Below, in pieces: positions 8,916 to 18,398 of a DNA stretch of 64,000 nucleotides. Positions within the stretch are counted from its first letter, which is position 1; every line of letters starts with the position of its first letter. The stretch comes from Terriglobia bacterium (lineage in GTDB: Bacteria > Acidobacteriota > Thermoanaerobaculia > Thermoanaerobaculales > Thermoanaerobaculaceae): positions 43,745 to 107,744 of the forward strand of contig JAIQFQ010000008.1 in the NCBI GenBank assembly GCA_020073245.1. Direction: 5' to 3'. The position numbers and the translations under genes are program-made. The notes under the pieces are model-generated. The model was not told the DNA's origin and searched no databases. It was given only the letters and a program-made list of their open reading frames with translations.

Positions 8916-11900
8916 ATGCGACTGGATCGGCGTGGAGCGGTTCTTGCGGTTCTCGCAGTGGCCATCATCGCGTTTGCGTCAACGGCCGGCGCGCAGACGA
9001 AGCTGCTGCGTTTCCCCGACATCCGGGGCGACAAGGTGGCGTTCTGCTACGCCGGCGACATCTGGGTGGCGTCGGCGGACGGCGGCACCGCGACCCGCCT
9101 CACCGCGCACCCCGGCCTCGAGCTGTTCCCGAGGTTCTCGCCAGACGGGAAGTGGATCGCGTTCACCGGGCAGTACGACGGCGACGAGCAGGTGTACGTG
9201 ATCCCCGCCTCCGGCGGCGTCCCGAAGCAGCTCACCTGGTACCCCGCGCAGGGTCCGCTCACGCCGCGCTGGGGGTACGACAACCAGGTGTACGGGTGGA
9301 CCGTGGACGGCAAGGCGGTGCTGTTCCGTTCGATGCGGGAAGGGTACGACCACGGCGACTCCCGGCTGTACACCGTGAGTCTGGAGGGCGGCCTCCCGGT
9401 GCCGCTCCCGATGCCGGTGGCCGGCGCCGGGACGTTCTCGCCCGACGGGAAGAAGATCGCGTACTCGCCGCTGTTCCGCGACTTCCGCACGTGGAAGCGC
9501 TACCAGGGCGGGTGGGCGGAGGACCTCTGGGTGTTCGATCTCGCGTCGCACGACACCTTCAACTTCACGAACAACCCGCGCACCGACCGGGACCCGATGT
9601 GGATCGGCGACTCCGTGTACTTCGCCTCCGACCGGAACGGCACCCTGAACATCTACAGGTACGACCTCACGACGAAGCAGACCGCCGAGGTCACGCACTC
9701 GACGACGTACGACGTGCGGTGGCCGTCGTACGACCGCGCCGGGAAGATCGTGTACGAGCTCGGCGGCGAGCTCCACGTCCTCGAGACGTCCACCGGGAAG
9801 GACACGCCGATCTCGCTCTTCGTCCCGAACGACGGGGTCGCGATGCGCCCGTCCCGCATGGCGGCGGAGAAGTTCATCGAGGACTTTTCGCTCGCACCCA
9901 AGGCCGAGCGTGCGCTGTTCGTCGCGCGCGGCGACGTGTTCACGGTCCCGATCGAGAAGGGCGCCACCCGAAACCTCACCAACTCCTCCAGGTACCACGA
10001 CAAGTGGGCCCGCTGGTCGCCCGACGGCAGCCAGATTGCGTACATCTCGGACCGCACGGGAGAGGAAGAGGTGTGGTTGATGGCGCAGGACGGCTCCGGC
10101 GAGCCCCGGCAGCTCACCAAGGGCGGCAGCGCAATGCGCTACGCGCCCGAATGGTCCCCGGACGGCAAGCACCTGGCGTTCTCCGACAAGGACGGCCGGC
10201 TCTGGATCGTGACCGTGGCCGACGGTGCCGTCGTGTCCGTTGCCAAGGATCGGCAGGGGCTCCTCCGCGACTACGCGTGGTCTCCGGACGGCGCGTTCCT
10301 CGCCTTCTCGCTCGCCAATCCCAACGGCTACCGTTCCCTCGCGATCTGGTCGCTCGCGGAAGGCAAGCTCCACACGGTGACCGACCCGATGTTCAACGCG
10401 GTGCGTCCTGCGTGGGATCCCGAGGGCGGCTACGTCTACTTCCTCTCGGACCGCGAGTTCGCGCCGCAGCTATCGACCGTCGAGTTCAATTTTGCCACCA
10501 GCCGCACGACGGGGATCTTCGCCCTGGCACTGCGGAAGGACGTGCCGAACCCGTTCCCGCCTGAGTCGGACGAGGTCAAGATCGAGAAGGCGGGTTCGGC
10601 CAAGCCCGAGCCCACCAAGCCGGCTGACGCCGACAAGGCGAAGGAGCCAGCGGCGCCCAAACCGGTGCGGATCGACTTCGAGGGCCTCGGCGCGCGAGTG
10701 GCGCGGGTCCCGGTGGACGCGGACAACTACGGCGGACTCGTCGTTACCAAGGAGTACCTGGTCTTCATCCGCAACGGCGCCTTCTTCCTCGGGCGGGAAC
10801 CGGCACCGGCTTCTTCGCTGCAGGTGTTCTCCCTGAAGGACCGAAAGCTCTCCACGCTCGTGGACGAGGCCGACGACTTCGCGATCTCGAACGATGGCGC
10901 GAAGGCGCTGGTGAAGAAAGATGCGATGTACACGCTCGTGGACGTGAACCCGAAGGCGAAGGACAGCAAGGACGCCCATAAGCCGATCTCCACCAAGGAG
11001 ATGATGGTGGACCGCGTGCCGGCGCAGGAATGGGCCGAGATCTTCGACGAGGTGTGGCGGCGCTACCGCGACTTCTTCTACGTCACCAACATGCACGGCT
11101 ACGACTGGAAGGCGCTCGGCGACCGCTACCGGGCGCTGCTGCCGTTCGTGGCCCACCGCTCCGACCTCAACTATGTGCTCGGCGAGATGGTCTCCGAGCT
11201 GAACATCGGCCACGCCTACATCGAGGGCGGCGACTACCAGAACCCGCCGCGAACCAAGCTCGCCCTGCCGGGGGCCGTGTTCGAGCTCGACAAGGCGGCG
11301 GGCCGCTACCGGATCGCGGAGATCTACAAGGGACAGAACGAAGAGGAGCGCTACAGGTCGCCGCTCACCGAGATCGGCGTGGACGCCAGGGTGGGCGACT
11401 ACGTCCTCGCGATCGACGGCGTCGACCTCCCCGGCAACGACAACCCGTACCGTCTCCTGCGCGGCAAGTCCGACCACGCCGTGAGCCTCACCCTCAACTC
11501 GAAGCCGGATCCGAAGGGCGCCCGGGTGGTCTCGTACCGGCCGATCACCAGCGAGACCGAGCTCAAGTACTTCAACTGGGTGGCGCGCAACCGCGAGAGG
11601 GTGGACAAGCTTTCGGGCGGGCGCATCGGCTACCTGCACGTTCCCGACATGAGCGAGGACGGGATTCGGGAGTTCATCAAGTGGTACTACCCCCAGATCC
11701 GTAAGGAGGGGTTGATCATCGACGAGCGCGCGAACGGTGGCGGCTTCGTCTCGCAGCTGCTCATCGAGCGGCTGAAGCGAACCCTGCTCGGCACGGAGTT
11801 CAACAGGACCGGCGAAGACACCGGGACGTACCCCCAGGCGACGTTCATCGGGCCGATGGCGTGCCTGCTCAACGAGACTTCCGCCTCGGACGGTGACATC

Positions 11901-12227
11901 TTCCCGTACATGTTCCGCCAGGCGGGGCTGGGGCCGCTGATCGGCAAGCGCTCGTGGGGCGGCGTCGTCGGGATCTCCGGCCACGGTCCGCTCATCGACG
12001 GCGGCACGGCGTACGTGCCGGAGGGAGGCACCGCCTCGGCCGACGGTCATTGGGTGATCGAGGGCCACGGCGTCGATCCGGACATCGTGGTGGAGAACGA
12101 TCCGAAGTCGGTGATGGAGGGGCGTGATCCGCAGCTCGAGCGCGCCGTGGCCGAGGTGACGAAGGCGATGGCCACACACGCGACGAAGCTGCCGACTCGC
12201 CCGCCCGATCCGGTGAAGACGAAGTAA
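8916..12227 (+). CDS. Tricorn-protease-like S41 peptidase (beta-propellers, PDZ, S41 domain)
   Basis: Repeated propeller blades (FSPDGKWIAFTG, WSPDGSQIAYISDRTG, WSPDGKHLAFSDKDG), then ERANGGGFVSQLL, NETSASDGDIFPYMFRQAGLGPLIGKRSWGGVVGISG. Signal peptide at N-terminus. Confidence 0.93.
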   Translation: MRLDRRGAVLAVLAVAIIAFASTAGAQTKLLRFPDIRGDKVAFCYAGDIWVASADGGTATRLTAHPGLELFPRFSPDGKWIAFTGQYDGDEQVYVIPASGGVPKQLTWYPAQGPLTPRWGYDNQVYGWTVDGKAVLFRSMREGYDHGDSRLYTVSLEGGLPVPLPMPVAGAGTFSPDGKKIAYSPLFRDFRTWKRYQGGWAEDLWVFDLASHDTFNFTNNPRTDRDPMWIGDSVYFASDRNGTLNIYRYDLTTKQTAEVTHSTTYDVRWPSYDRAGKIVYELGGELHVLETSTGKDTPISLFVPNDGVAMRPSRMAAEKFIEDFSLAPKAERALFVARGDVFTVPIEKGATRNLTNSSRYHDKWARWSPDGSQIAYISDRTGEEEVWLMAQDGSGEPRQLTKGGSAMRYAPEWSPDGKHLAFSDKDGRLWIVTVADGAVVSVAKDRQGLLRDYAWSPDGAFLAFSLANPNGYRSLAIWSLAEGKLHTVTDPMFNAVRPAWDPEGGYVYFLSDREFAPQLSTVEFNFATSRTTGIFALALRKDVPNPFPPESDEVKIEKAGSAKPEPTKPADADKAKEPAAPKPVRIDFEGLGARVARVPVDADNYGGLVVTKEYLVFIRNGAFFLGREPAPASSLQVFSLKDRKLSTLVDEADDFAISNDGAKALVKKDAMYTLVDVNPKAKDSKDAHKPISTKEMMVDRVPAQEWAEIFDEVWRRYRDFFYVTNMHGYDWKALGDRYRALLPFVAHRSDLNYVLGEMVSELNIGHAYIEGGDYQNPPRTKLALPGAVFELDKAAGRYRIAEIYKGQNEEERYRSPLTEIGVDARVGDYVLAIDGVDLPGNDNPYRLLRGKSDHAVSLTLNSKPDPKGARVVSYRPITSETELKYFNWVARNRERVDKLSGGRIGYLHVPDMSEDGIREFIKWYYPQIRKEGLIIDERANGGGFVSQLLIERLKRTLLGTEFNRTGEDTGTYPQATFIGPMACLLNETSASDGDIFPYMFRQAGLGPLIGKRSWGGVVGISGHGPLIDGGTAYVPEGGTASADGHWVIEGHGVDPDIVVENDPKSVMEGRDPQLERAVAEVTKAMATHATKLPTRPPDPVKTK

Positions 12228-12250
12228 CAGACCTCGAAACGCGGCGAACA

Positions 12251-12272
12251 GGGGCGGCCGGACGGCCGCCCC
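12251..12272 (+). terminator. GC-rich hairpin after the tricorn-like gene
   Basis: ggggcggcc-ggac-ggccgcccc followed by tcgtcttcctc. Confidence 0.5.
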
Positions 12273-12327
12273 TCGTCTTCCTCATTGGCCGTCCCGAGCG
12301 GGCCGACATGCGGTAGCATCGAAGAAG

Positions 12328-13971
12328 GTGAGCGAACGCGAACGGCGCTGGAACGGCTGGGGGTTCGCGGACGAAAGTGCTGCTGTGTCCGAGAGCGCCC
12401 GCACGTGGCTGTCGGAACGGCTCGGCCTCGGCAACCCGCTTTCGGCGGTTCCCGAGCAGGAAGTTCGCATCCCGCCGGCACGCCAACTGCCCGATCTTCC
12501 GGCGACGACACGCAGCGATCCCGGCGCACGCCTCCGGTACGCGTGCGGTTGTGGGTTTTCGGACCTCGTGAGGCTGCGGACGGGCGCTCTCGAGGCGTTG
12601 CCCGACGCAGTATGCCTTCCGGATAGCGCGCAGGAGGTGGTCGCGGTTCTGCAAGTTGCCGCGGCCGCCGAGGTTACACTGGTTGTCCGAGGCGGTGGCA
12701 CGAGCGTCGTCGGCGGCGTCACGGTGAGGCCCGGACCGAGGCCGACAGTGGTGCTCGCGCTCGACAGGATGCGGGGGCTCACCTCGCTCGACCCGGCCTC
12801 GTTCCTCGCCACGTTTCGTGCCGGCACGCTGGGTCCTGAGGTCGAAGCGGCTCTGGCACCGTGCCGACTGCGCCTCGGCCACGAGCCGCAGTCGTTCGAG
12901 TTCTCGAGCGTTGGAGGATGGGTCGCCACCCGTTCGGCCGGTCAGCGCTCGACGGGGATCGGCAGGATCGACGACCTGGTGGCCGGCCTCGAGATCGCCA
13001 CACCGGGTGGCGTGTGGCGCCTCCCAGCTCAGCCCGGATCCGCCGCAGGTCCGGAGGTCCGCCGTCTCGTCATCGGAAGCGAGGGGCGCCTCGGGGTCAT
13101 CACCGAGGCCACATTGAGGGTGCGTCCCGTGCCCGAATGCCGGGGCGGGGTCGCCGTGCTCGTCCCCGGGTGGGGCGCCGGGATGGAAGTGTGCCGCGCC
13201 CTGCTGCAGCACGGCCCGGTGCCTGAAGTCGTGCGGCTCTCGGATCCGGACGAGACGAGCTTCGGGGTCGCGCTGACCGCGCTCCCACGCCTCGCGTCGA
13301 GCGTGCGCGACGCGATCTTCGGCTTGCGCCGGTTCCGTCACGGATGCCTCCTCCTGTTCGAGTGGGCCGGAAGGCTCCAGGATGTGACCCTGGCGCGGCA
13401 GGCGGCGGCGAGGGCGTGGCGGGACGCAGGCGGGCTCGCTCTCGGCCGGACCGGGTGGCGGCGGTGGCTCGACGAGCGGTTTCGACACCCGTATGTGCGA
13501 GACGTCGTGCTGTCCGCGGGGTGGGGCGTCGACACGCTCGAGACGGCGGCTCGCTGGTCGGTCCTCGCCGCCCTGCACCGTGCCGTGCGCGAAGCGATGG
13601 CCCAGGGCGCCCAGAGAGCCGGGTTTCGCATTGCTGTCCTCTGTCACCTGTCGCACGCGTACCGGGACGGCGCCTCTCTCTACTTCACCTTCCTCTGGCC
13701 GCTGCGGCGCGGCGAGGAGATCGGGCAGTGGCAGGCGGTCAAGGACGCCGCGAGCGAGGCGATCATCGCCAACGGCGGAACGATCACGCACCATCACGGC
13801 ATCGGCTCGATGCACGCGCAATACCTGGAGCGCGAGGTCGGAGCTCCCGGCCTCGCGGCCCTCGAGGTGCTTGCCGGAGCGCTCGACCCGGACGGCGTGC
13901 TGAACCCGGGTGTGCTGCTTCCTTTTGTCCCGGGCCCCGGACCCCGGACCCCGGGCGGGCGGGAGGAGTGA
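12328..13971 (+). CDS. FAD-linked oxidase, alkyldihydroxyacetonephosphate synthase (AGPS)-like
   Basis: FAD-binding_4 PCMH features: VPEQEVRIPPAR, VCLPDSAQEVVAVLQVAAAAEVTLVVRGGGTSVVGGV, RSTGIGRIDDLVAGLEIATPGG, C-terminal THHHGIGSMHAQYLEREVG. Confidence 0.88.
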   Translation: MSERERRWNGWGFADESAAVSESARTWLSERLGLGNPLSAVPEQEVRIPPARQLPDLPATTRSDPGARLRYACGCGFSDLVRLRTGALEALPDAVCLPDSAQEVVAVLQVAAAAEVTLVVRGGGTSVVGGVTVRPGPRPTVVLALDRMRGLTSLDPASFLATFRAGTLGPEVEAALAPCRLRLGHEPQSFEFSSVGGWVATRSAGQRSTGIGRIDDLVAGLEIATPGGVWRLPAQPGSAAGPEVRRLVIGSEGRLGVITEATLRVRPVPECRGGVAVLVPGWGAGMEVCRALLQHGPVPEVVRLSDPDETSFGVALTALPRLASSVRDAIFGLRRFRHGCLLLFEWAGRLQDVTLARQAAARAWRDAGGLALGRTGWRRWLDERFRHPYVRDVVLSAGWGVDTLETAARWSVLAALHRAVREAMAQGAQRAGFRIAVLCHLSHAYRDGASLYFTFLWPLRRGEEIGQWQAVKDAASEAIIANGGTITHHHGIGSMHAQYLEREVGAPGLAALEVLAGALDPDGVLNPGVLLPFVPGPGPRTPGGREE

Positions 13972-15587
13972 TGTTCCCCCCGGGTTGGCGGGAGAGCGCC
14001 TGGCAAAGGCTTTCCGACGGCCTCGACCTGCTGGTGATCGGCGGCGGGATCACCGGCGCCGGGATCCTTCATGATGCTGCGCTCCGAGGGCTGTCGGTGG
14101 CCCTGGTCGAGCGGGGGGACTTCGGCTGCGGCACCTCGTCGCGCTCGTCGAAGCTGATCCACGGCGGGCTGCGCTACCTGCGCCGCATGCAACTCTCGAT
14201 CACCCGGACGGCATGCCGGGAACGCGACATGCTGGCACTGGCCAACCCTCATCTGGTTTGGCCGATGCGGTTCCTCTACCCCTCGTACGAGCACGACCTG
14301 ACGCCGGGCTGGCAGGTTGACCTGGGTCTTTCGATGTACGACCACCTGACCCCGGTCCGGCACCGGCACGCCAGGGTTGGCGCGGACGCGGTCACTGAAC
14401 TCGTACCTCAACTTGCCGGGAAAGGCCTCGAGTTCGGGCTGCTCTACGACGATGCGGTTGCCGACGATGCCCGCCTCGTGCTGGCGGTCGTCAACGCCGG
14501 CGTCCTCGCAGGCGGTGCCGCCCTCACCTACGCCCGGGTCGAGGGGCTGACCAGGAACCCCGGGGGCCGTGTGGTCGGGGCTCGGGTGACCGACCTCGAG
14601 AGCGGACGGTTGCACGAGGTGCAGGCGTCCGTCGTCGTCAGCGCAACCGGGGTCTGGACCGACCAGGTCCGCGCGATGGGGGGCCAGCGGAAAGCACGTC
14701 TCCGGCCCTCGCGCGGCTCGCACCTCCTGTTCCCCCGCGCGGCGCTGCCCCTCGATCTTGCCGTGACGGTGTTGTCGCCGGACGACGGTCGACCCGTGTT
14801 TGCCGTGCCGCACCCCGAGGGGACGCTGGTGGGGACAACCGATCTCTTCCACGACGGCCCTCTCGACGACCCCTGTCCGAGCGCGGAGGAGGTCACGTAC
14901 CTGCTGCGCGTGGCACAGCATGCCTTCCCCTCCGTCGGCTTGACCCTCGGGAGCGTGGTCGGTGCGTTCGCCGGCGTGCGCCCGGTGCTCTCGAGCCGCG
15001 CCGCCACCCCGTCGGACGCCTCGCGGGAGGAAGCCGTGTGGGTGGAGGACGGGCTGCTCTCCACGGCCGGCGGAAAGCTCACCACATTTCGGGCCACGTC
15101 CGAGAAGGTGGTCAACGCAGCGGTCCGCCTGTTGCCAGACGAGCGCCAGATCCAGGCACCTCCGGTGTCGGGCGCGACCTTCTCTCTGCCCTGGCGGTGC
15201 GATCCCGAAAGCACGTGTGCGGCGGTCGAGAGGCTCGGAGCGCCCCGTCCCGTCGCGCGAGGCCTGGTGCGGCGCCTGGGGGCACTCGCGCTTCCAGTGG
15301 CGGCATCGGCCGAGGCCGCGCAGCTCCGCCCTGTCGCGGACGGCCTCGATGTCTGCGGCGCCGAACTCGTCTGGCTGCTGCGCCTCGGGGCGTGCGTCCA
15401 CCTCGAGGACCTCCTGCTGCGCCGTGTCCGTCTCGGGATGTGGCAGCCGCGGCGCTGTCTCGAACTCGCGCCGCAGCTTCGCCCGCTGCTTCGGCGCGCG
15501 GCCGGGTGGTCGGTGAGGCGCTGGAACGCGGAGCTCGCCCGCCTCGAAAAGGCGGCTGCGAGCTGGCTGCCGCCGGAGGGGCGTTGA
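13971..15587 (+). CDS. glpD: Glycerol-3-phosphate dehydrogenase (FAD, GlpD-like)
   Basis: LLVIGGGITGAGILHDAALRGLSVALVERGDFGCGTSSRSSKLIHGGLRYL, GTTDLFHDG, GGKLTTFRATSEKVVNAA. Start overlaps the upstream stop (TGATG). Confidence 0.93.
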   Translation: MFPPGWRESAWQRLSDGLDLLVIGGGITGAGILHDAALRGLSVALVERGDFGCGTSSRSSKLIHGGLRYLRRMQLSITRTACRERDMLALANPHLVWPMRFLYPSYEHDLTPGWQVDLGLSMYDHLTPVRHRHARVGADAVTELVPQLAGKGLEFGLLYDDAVADDARLVLAVVNAGVLAGGAALTYARVEGLTRNPGGRVVGARVTDLESGRLHEVQASVVVSATGVWTDQVRAMGGQRKARLRPSRGSHLLFPRAALPLDLAVTVLSPDDGRPVFAVPHPEGTLVGTTDLFHDGPLDDPCPSAEEVTYLLRVAQHAFPSVGLTLGSVVGAFAGVRPVLSSRAATPSDASREEAVWVEDGLLSTAGGKLTTFRATSEKVVNAAVRLLPDERQIQAPPVSGATFSLPWRCDPESTCAAVERLGAPRPVARGLVRRLGALALPVAASAEAAQLRPVADGLDVCGAELVWLLRLGACVHLEDLLLRRVRLGMWQPRRCLELAPQLRPLLRRAAGWSVRRWNAELARLEKAAASWLPPEGR

Positions 15588-16510
15588 ACGAGACCGTCGT
15601 CATCGTGAACCCTACCGCCGGCGGGGGGCGAGCCGGGCGCTTCTGGGATCGCATGCGTCCGCTGGCCGAGACGCTGTCCGCGATCTCGGTGGTCATGCCG
15701 AGTGACGCTAGCGCCTCGCGCCGCGCCGTCGCCGAGGCGCTCGCTTCGGGGTGCCGCCGGGTCGTGGCTGTCGGAGGCGACGGTACTGCCCATCTCGTGG
15801 CGAACGCGCTCCTTTCCGGTGGCGGTGAGGGCACGATCATGGGCATCGTCCCGGCGGGTACGGGGTCGGACCTCGCCCGAGCCCTCGGCATCCCGCGGGC
15901 CCCTGCGGCCGCGTTGCGGCAGGCGCTCGCGGGGTCCTCTGTCCTGGTCGATGCGGGACTCTGCGATGGGCCGGCGTCCAGGTTCGCGTTCGTCAACATC
16001 GCGTCGGCGGGGATCAGCGGCCTGGTCGACGAGGCGGTCAACGCGATGCCCGGCCGGGGGCGAACCGCGTTCTTGAGGGCCACGCTCGCCGCCCTTCGGC
16101 GATACCGGTGCGTGCCCGTGCGCGTTTCTCTCGACGACAGGGAGTGGTACGAGGGTCCGCTCTTCTTGCTCGCGGTAGCCAACGGCACGACGTTCGGCAA
16201 GGGGATGCGGGTCGCGCCTGGGGCCCGCCTTGACGACGGGCTGTTCGACGTCGTCGCGGTGGGCGAGGTTTCGGGGTGGGAGCTCGTTGTCCGCCTGCCG
16301 CAGGTCTACCTGGGACGTCACCTTCACGCCCGACCCGTCCGGCACGCCCGTGCTCGGCGGGTCAGGCTCGAACCGCTCGCACCGCTGCCGCCTCTGGACG
16401 TGGACGGGGAGACCTACCCTTCGGGCCCGCTGGACTTCACGGTCGCACCCGGCGCGCTCCGGATCGCCGCGTCCCCGTTCGTGCATGCGTTGGAGGGAGA
16501 GTCGCGGTAG
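15584..16510 (+). CDS. Diacylglycerol/lipid kinase (DgkB/YegS-like)
   Basis: VVIVNPTAGGGRAGRFW, VVAVGGDGTAHLVANAL, GIVPAGTGSDLARALGIP. TTG start overlaps the glpD stop. Confidence 0.9.
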   Translation: MNETVVIVNPTAGGGRAGRFWDRMRPLAETLSAISVVMPSDASASRRAVAEALASGCRRVVAVGGDGTAHLVANALLSGGGEGTIMGIVPAGTGSDLARALGIPRAPAAALRQALAGSSVLVDAGLCDGPASRFAFVNIASAGISGLVDEAVNAMPGRGRTAFLRATLAALRRYRCVPVRVSLDDREWYEGPLFLLAVANGTTFGKGMRVAPGARLDDGLFDVVAVGEVSGWELVVRLPQVYLGRHLHARPVRHARARRVRLEPLAPLPPLDVDGETYPSGPLDFTVAPGALRIAASPFVHALEGESR

Positions 16511-16532
16511 CCTGTTCCCGGAGGTGACTTCG

Positions 16533-17504
16533 ATGACCATGGGGGTTCGGATCCACGAAACCGGCGGCCCCGAAGTTCTGCGCTGGGAGGGGATCGAGGT
16601 TGGGCGACCAGGGGTCGGGGAAGTGCGCCTCGCTCAGTCTGCGGTCGGCCTCAACTTCATCGATGTCTACCACCGCAGCGGCCTATACAAGCTCGCCCTC
16701 CCAGCGGTCATAGGCTCTGAAGCGGCCGGGGTCGTGGAGGAGGTCGGAGCCGGGGTCACGGGGTTCAAGGTCGGCGATCGCGTCTCCTACGCCGGCGTGA
16801 CCGGAGCGTACGCACAGGCGAGGCTCATCGCCGCCGACCGCCTGGTGCCGTTGCCGGGCGACATCCGAGACGACGCGGCGGCCGCGGCGATGCTCAAAGG
16901 CATGACCGCGCAGTACCTGCTGCGCCGGACGTGCAGGGTCGAGCCCGGAGACATGGTCCTCATCCATGCGGCGGCCGGCGGCGTCGGCCTGATCGCGTGC
17001 CAATGGGCGAAGCACCTCGGCGCGACGGTCATTGGCACGGTTTCCACCGACGAGAAGGCCACGCTCGCCCGGAGCCACGGCTGCGACCATCCCATCGTCA
17101 CGCGGCGCGAGGATTTCGTGGCGCGGGTCAAGGAGATCACGGGAGGCCGCGGCGTGCGGGTGGTCTACGACTCGGTAGGAAAGGACACCTGGGAGGGGTC
17201 GCTCGATTGCATCCGGCCGCTGGGGATGATGGTCTCCTACGGCAACAGCTCGGGACCCGTGCCGTCCTTTTCGCCATTGGTCCTCTCCGCAAAGGGCTCG
17301 CTGTTTCTCACGCGGCCGACGCTGATGGCCTACACCGCCAGGCGCGAGGACCTTATGGCGAGCGCAGGAGAGCTCTTCGATGTGATCCGTCGCGGTGTGG
17401 TGCGTGTCGAGATCAACCGAACCTATCCGCTGGCCGAAGCCGCACGCGCACACCGCGACCTCGAAGAGCGCCGAACGACCGGCTCGAGCGTCTTGCGTCC
17501 CTGA
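16533..17504 (+). CDS. NADPH:quinone reductase-like MDR-superfamily oxidoreductase
   Basis: MTMGVRIHETGGPEVLRWE, GLNFIDVYHRSGLY, GSEAAGVVEEVGAGV, HAAAGGVGLIACQWAKHLGATVIGT. Confidence 0.92.
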   Translation: MTMGVRIHETGGPEVLRWEGIEVGRPGVGEVRLAQSAVGLNFIDVYHRSGLYKLALPAVIGSEAAGVVEEVGAGVTGFKVGDRVSYAGVTGAYAQARLIAADRLVPLPGDIRDDAAAAAMLKGMTAQYLLRRTCRVEPGDMVLIHAAAGGVGLIACQWAKHLGATVIGTVSTDEKATLARSHGCDHPIVTRREDFVARVKEITGGRGVRVVYDSVGKDTWEGSLDCIRPLGMMVSYGNSSGPVPSFSPLVLSAKGSLFLTRPTLMAYTARREDLMASAGELFDVIRRGVVRVEINRTYPLAEAARAHRDLEERRTTGSSVLRP

Positions 17505-17516
17505 CGCGGGGAGACG

Positions 17517-18398
17517 CTACACCAGCGCTTCCTCGTCCCAACCCGAGCGCACGATTCTGATCTCGTCGAGCTTGCAGGTTCCTAAGCCGTAACGCCTGTC
17601 GGCCATCGCAAGGCACAGCGGCGGTGGTGACAGCGGCCACGGCTCCCCGCGCAACGACGCGCGCTTCGCTAAGAGGATCTCGAGGGAGACAGCCTCGACC
17701 GCCACGGGATCGGTGCCGGCGATCAGCCCCTTGTAGTCCCACATGTACCGTGGATCGGGCTGAGGACCCTTGTCGCACAGCGGCCGCAGGGCGTCCACGA
17801 GGACGAGCCTGGTTTTGCCCTTGACCTGGGGCAGCAACCAGATCTCCCCGAGGCGGTCGTTGTTCTCGTCGTGGTAGTGCGAGGGGTGACCGGAGAACGT
17901 GATGTAGTTCTTCATCACCGTGCCGATACCGGTGAGCCAGTGGGCCTTGAGGGCCGGGAGGGAGATCAGCGCGCTGCACGCCTCGGCCTTCTCGGGGCCA
18001 CCCTGGGCGATTCGTATCCGATCCGGGGAGACCCCGGCGTCCTGAAGTGCGCTCCGCACCGACGTCACGACCTCATCGTGCGTGGGGTTGAGGTGAGACG
18101 TGGCCACGAGGCCGACGACATCATCCGGTCGCACCAGCGATCGCCAAGCGTCCCGAGGGGTGGCGGCACCGGTCACACGCATCACGGTGTCGGCGAGCAT
18201 TTCGCGGAGGACTGCCGTATCGACGTCATGGACCGCGTTGAGGGCGCGGCGGTCGCGGACCAGCACGACGACGGCCGACCGCGGCGCCCTCCCTTGACCG
18301 TCCACCGTCCCCAGCCCGAACAGCGACAGCCCTGCGGCCGCGCTGGCGGTGCCACGTACGAAGTCACGCCTCGTAACGGCACGACGCCTCTCATTCAT
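17517..18398 (-). CDS. Tat-exported DUF362-like protein (cassette A)
   Basis: Tat-type N-terminus RRDFVRGTASAAAGLSLFGLG; ALKAHWLTGIGTVMKNYITFSG, DPVAVEAVSLEIL. Confidence 0.75.
   Translation of the reverse strand: MNERRRAVTRRDFVRGTASAAAGLSLFGLGTVDGQGRAPRSAVVVLVRDRRALNAVHDVDTAVLREMLADTVMRVTGAATPRDAWRSLVRPDDVVGLVATSHLNPTHDEVVTSVRSALQDAGVSPDRIRIAQGGPEKAEACSALISLPALKAHWLTGIGTVMKNYITFSGHPSHYHDENNDRLGEIWLLPQVKGKTRLVLVDALRPLCDKGPQPDPRYMWDYKGLIAGTDPVAVEAVSLEILLAKRASLRGEPWPLSPPPLCLAMADRRYGLGTCKLDEIRIVRSGWDEEALV

Noticed and set aside
8979-10373. Long antisense ORF of 464 aa opposite the tricorn-like gene (and similar long antisense ORFs at 10470-12179, 11992-13821, 14528-16540, 13794-15401)
   Set aside because: Composition is Arg/Gly/Ala/His-rich with no recognisable motifs, as expected for shadow frames opposite high-GC coding sequence; each lies over a gene with strong homology.
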